This document shows, piece by piece, positions 63,682 to 64,000 of a stretch of DNA of 64,000 nt. This DNA is from Mumia xiangluensis (GTDB lineage Bacteria > Actinomycetota > Actinomycetes > Propionibacteriales > Nocardioidaceae): contig NZ_WJYO01000006.1 of NCBI RefSeq assembly GCF_010994095.1, positions 248,001 through 312,000 of the forward strand, in the 5' to 3' direction. The notes beneath the pieces were generated by a model. The model was given only the letters and a program-made list of their open reading frames with translations. It did no database searches and was not told where the DNA came from. The first letter of the stretch is position 1. Every line of letters begins with the position of its first letter. The position numbers and the translations under genes were made by a program.

Positions 63682-63765
63682 GCCTCGCCTCTCGTTGGTG
63701 ATGCAGTCGGTGGAACGTTCAACGATCCCCACAGCCGAGAGGTGCCCGCAACTTCGCGAGTGCGG

Positions 63766-64000
63766 TCAGGACGACTTCTTCGCCGTCTTCTTGGCGGCGA
63801 CCTTCTTGGCGACCGCCTTCTTGGCGGGTGCTGCCTTCTTCGCAGCGACCGCCTTCTTGGCCGGTGCCGCCGCCTTGGCCGGTGCCGCCGCCTTGGCCGC
63901 CTCTCGCGCCGACGCACGCGCGGCCTTCGCCGACGCCGTACGGCCCGAGCCCTTGCGGGTGCGACCGACCGGTGCGAGATCGAGCGCGGGCTGTGTGACC
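63766..64000 (-). CDS. Lys/Ala-rich C-terminal tail of a gene cut by the window end
   Basis: The minus-strand frame is open from the window edge to a TGA at 63768-63766, giving 77 residues. It begins TQPALDLAPVGRTRKGSGRT and becomes a repetitive AAPAKKAVAAKK-type tail ending KKTAKKSS. Such histone-H1-like tails occur at the ends of actinobacterial HU/Lsr2-like or other nucleic-acid-binding proteins. The domain that would identify the protein lies outside the window. Confidence 0.6.
   Translation of the reverse strand, partial: VTQPALDLAPVGRTRKGSGRTASAKAARASAREAAKAAAPAKAAAPAKKAVAAKKAAPAKKAVAKKVAAKKTAKKSS

Overview
The window is a very GC-rich chromosomal segment of a high-GC Gram-positive bacterium. 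Lineage markers are RbpA, WhiA, the OpcA/G6PD pair, an actinobacterial suf operon led by a SufR-type regulator, EccC/EccD type VII secretion genes, frequent GTG starts and dense ATGA/GTGA stop-start overlaps. The order ctaB-tkt-tal-pgi-zwf-opcA-pgl ... secG-tpiA-pgk-gap-whiA-yvcK-rapZ-uvrC resembles the conserved actinobacterial chromosome backbone. My best guess is a member of the Nocardioidaceae (Nocardioides, Aeromicrobium or Mumia relatives); this is inference from gene content, not from a search.

Layout. (1) 1-10.7 kb, minus strand: a Tad/Flp pilus locus. In transcription order it holds a SAF-domain CpaB-like protein, a CpaE/TadZ-like protein, TadA ATPase, TadB, TadC, Flp pilin, three TadE/TadG-type pseudopilins, then a lipoprotein, an exported protein and a membrane LysM-BTAD protein that runs off the window. 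(2) 10.7-25.4 kb: a type VII secretion (T7SS) region. It has eccD, an EspI-like MinD-fold gene and a small membrane protein on the minus strand, and a three-ATPase-domain EccC on the plus strand. Two trios of small Esx-like helical proteins flank two large proteins that share their first ~215 residues but have unrelated C-termini. One C-terminus carries an HExxH zinc-protease motif. Each large protein overlaps a downstream lipoprotein gene. This looks like a T7SS polymorphic effector/lipoprotein locus and is the most interesting part of the window.

(3) 25.5-32.7 kb: an acVLRF1-type release factor gene and the complete sufR-B-D-Rieske-C-S-U-T operon, with a probable SufR operator over the sufR start codon. 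(4) 32.7-43.3 kb: an accessory block. It contains a spermidine-synthase-like methyltransferase, a stand-alone LigD-type polymerase, DinB, a duplicated palindromic intergenic repeat, a GntR(YtrA)-ABC operon, a stand-alone ATP-dependent DNA ligase (LigC type), an MMPL exporter and an ABC-2 exporter pair. (5) 43.3-45.5 kb: ctaA and ctaB for heme A synthesis. (6) 45.7-54.2 kb: the pentose phosphate operon. (7) 54.2-64 kb, minus strand: rbpA, secG, the triose-phosphate genes, the whiA-yvcK-rapZ-uvrC cluster, a Tat-type Rieske lipoprotein, and the Lys/Ala-rich tail of a gene cut by the window end.

The genes form a few tightly coupled operons, read from stop-start overlaps: tad, suf, zwf/opcA/pgl, tpiA/pgk and uvrC/rapZ/yvcK. 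I saw no rRNA, tRNA, CRISPR array, transposase or prophage.
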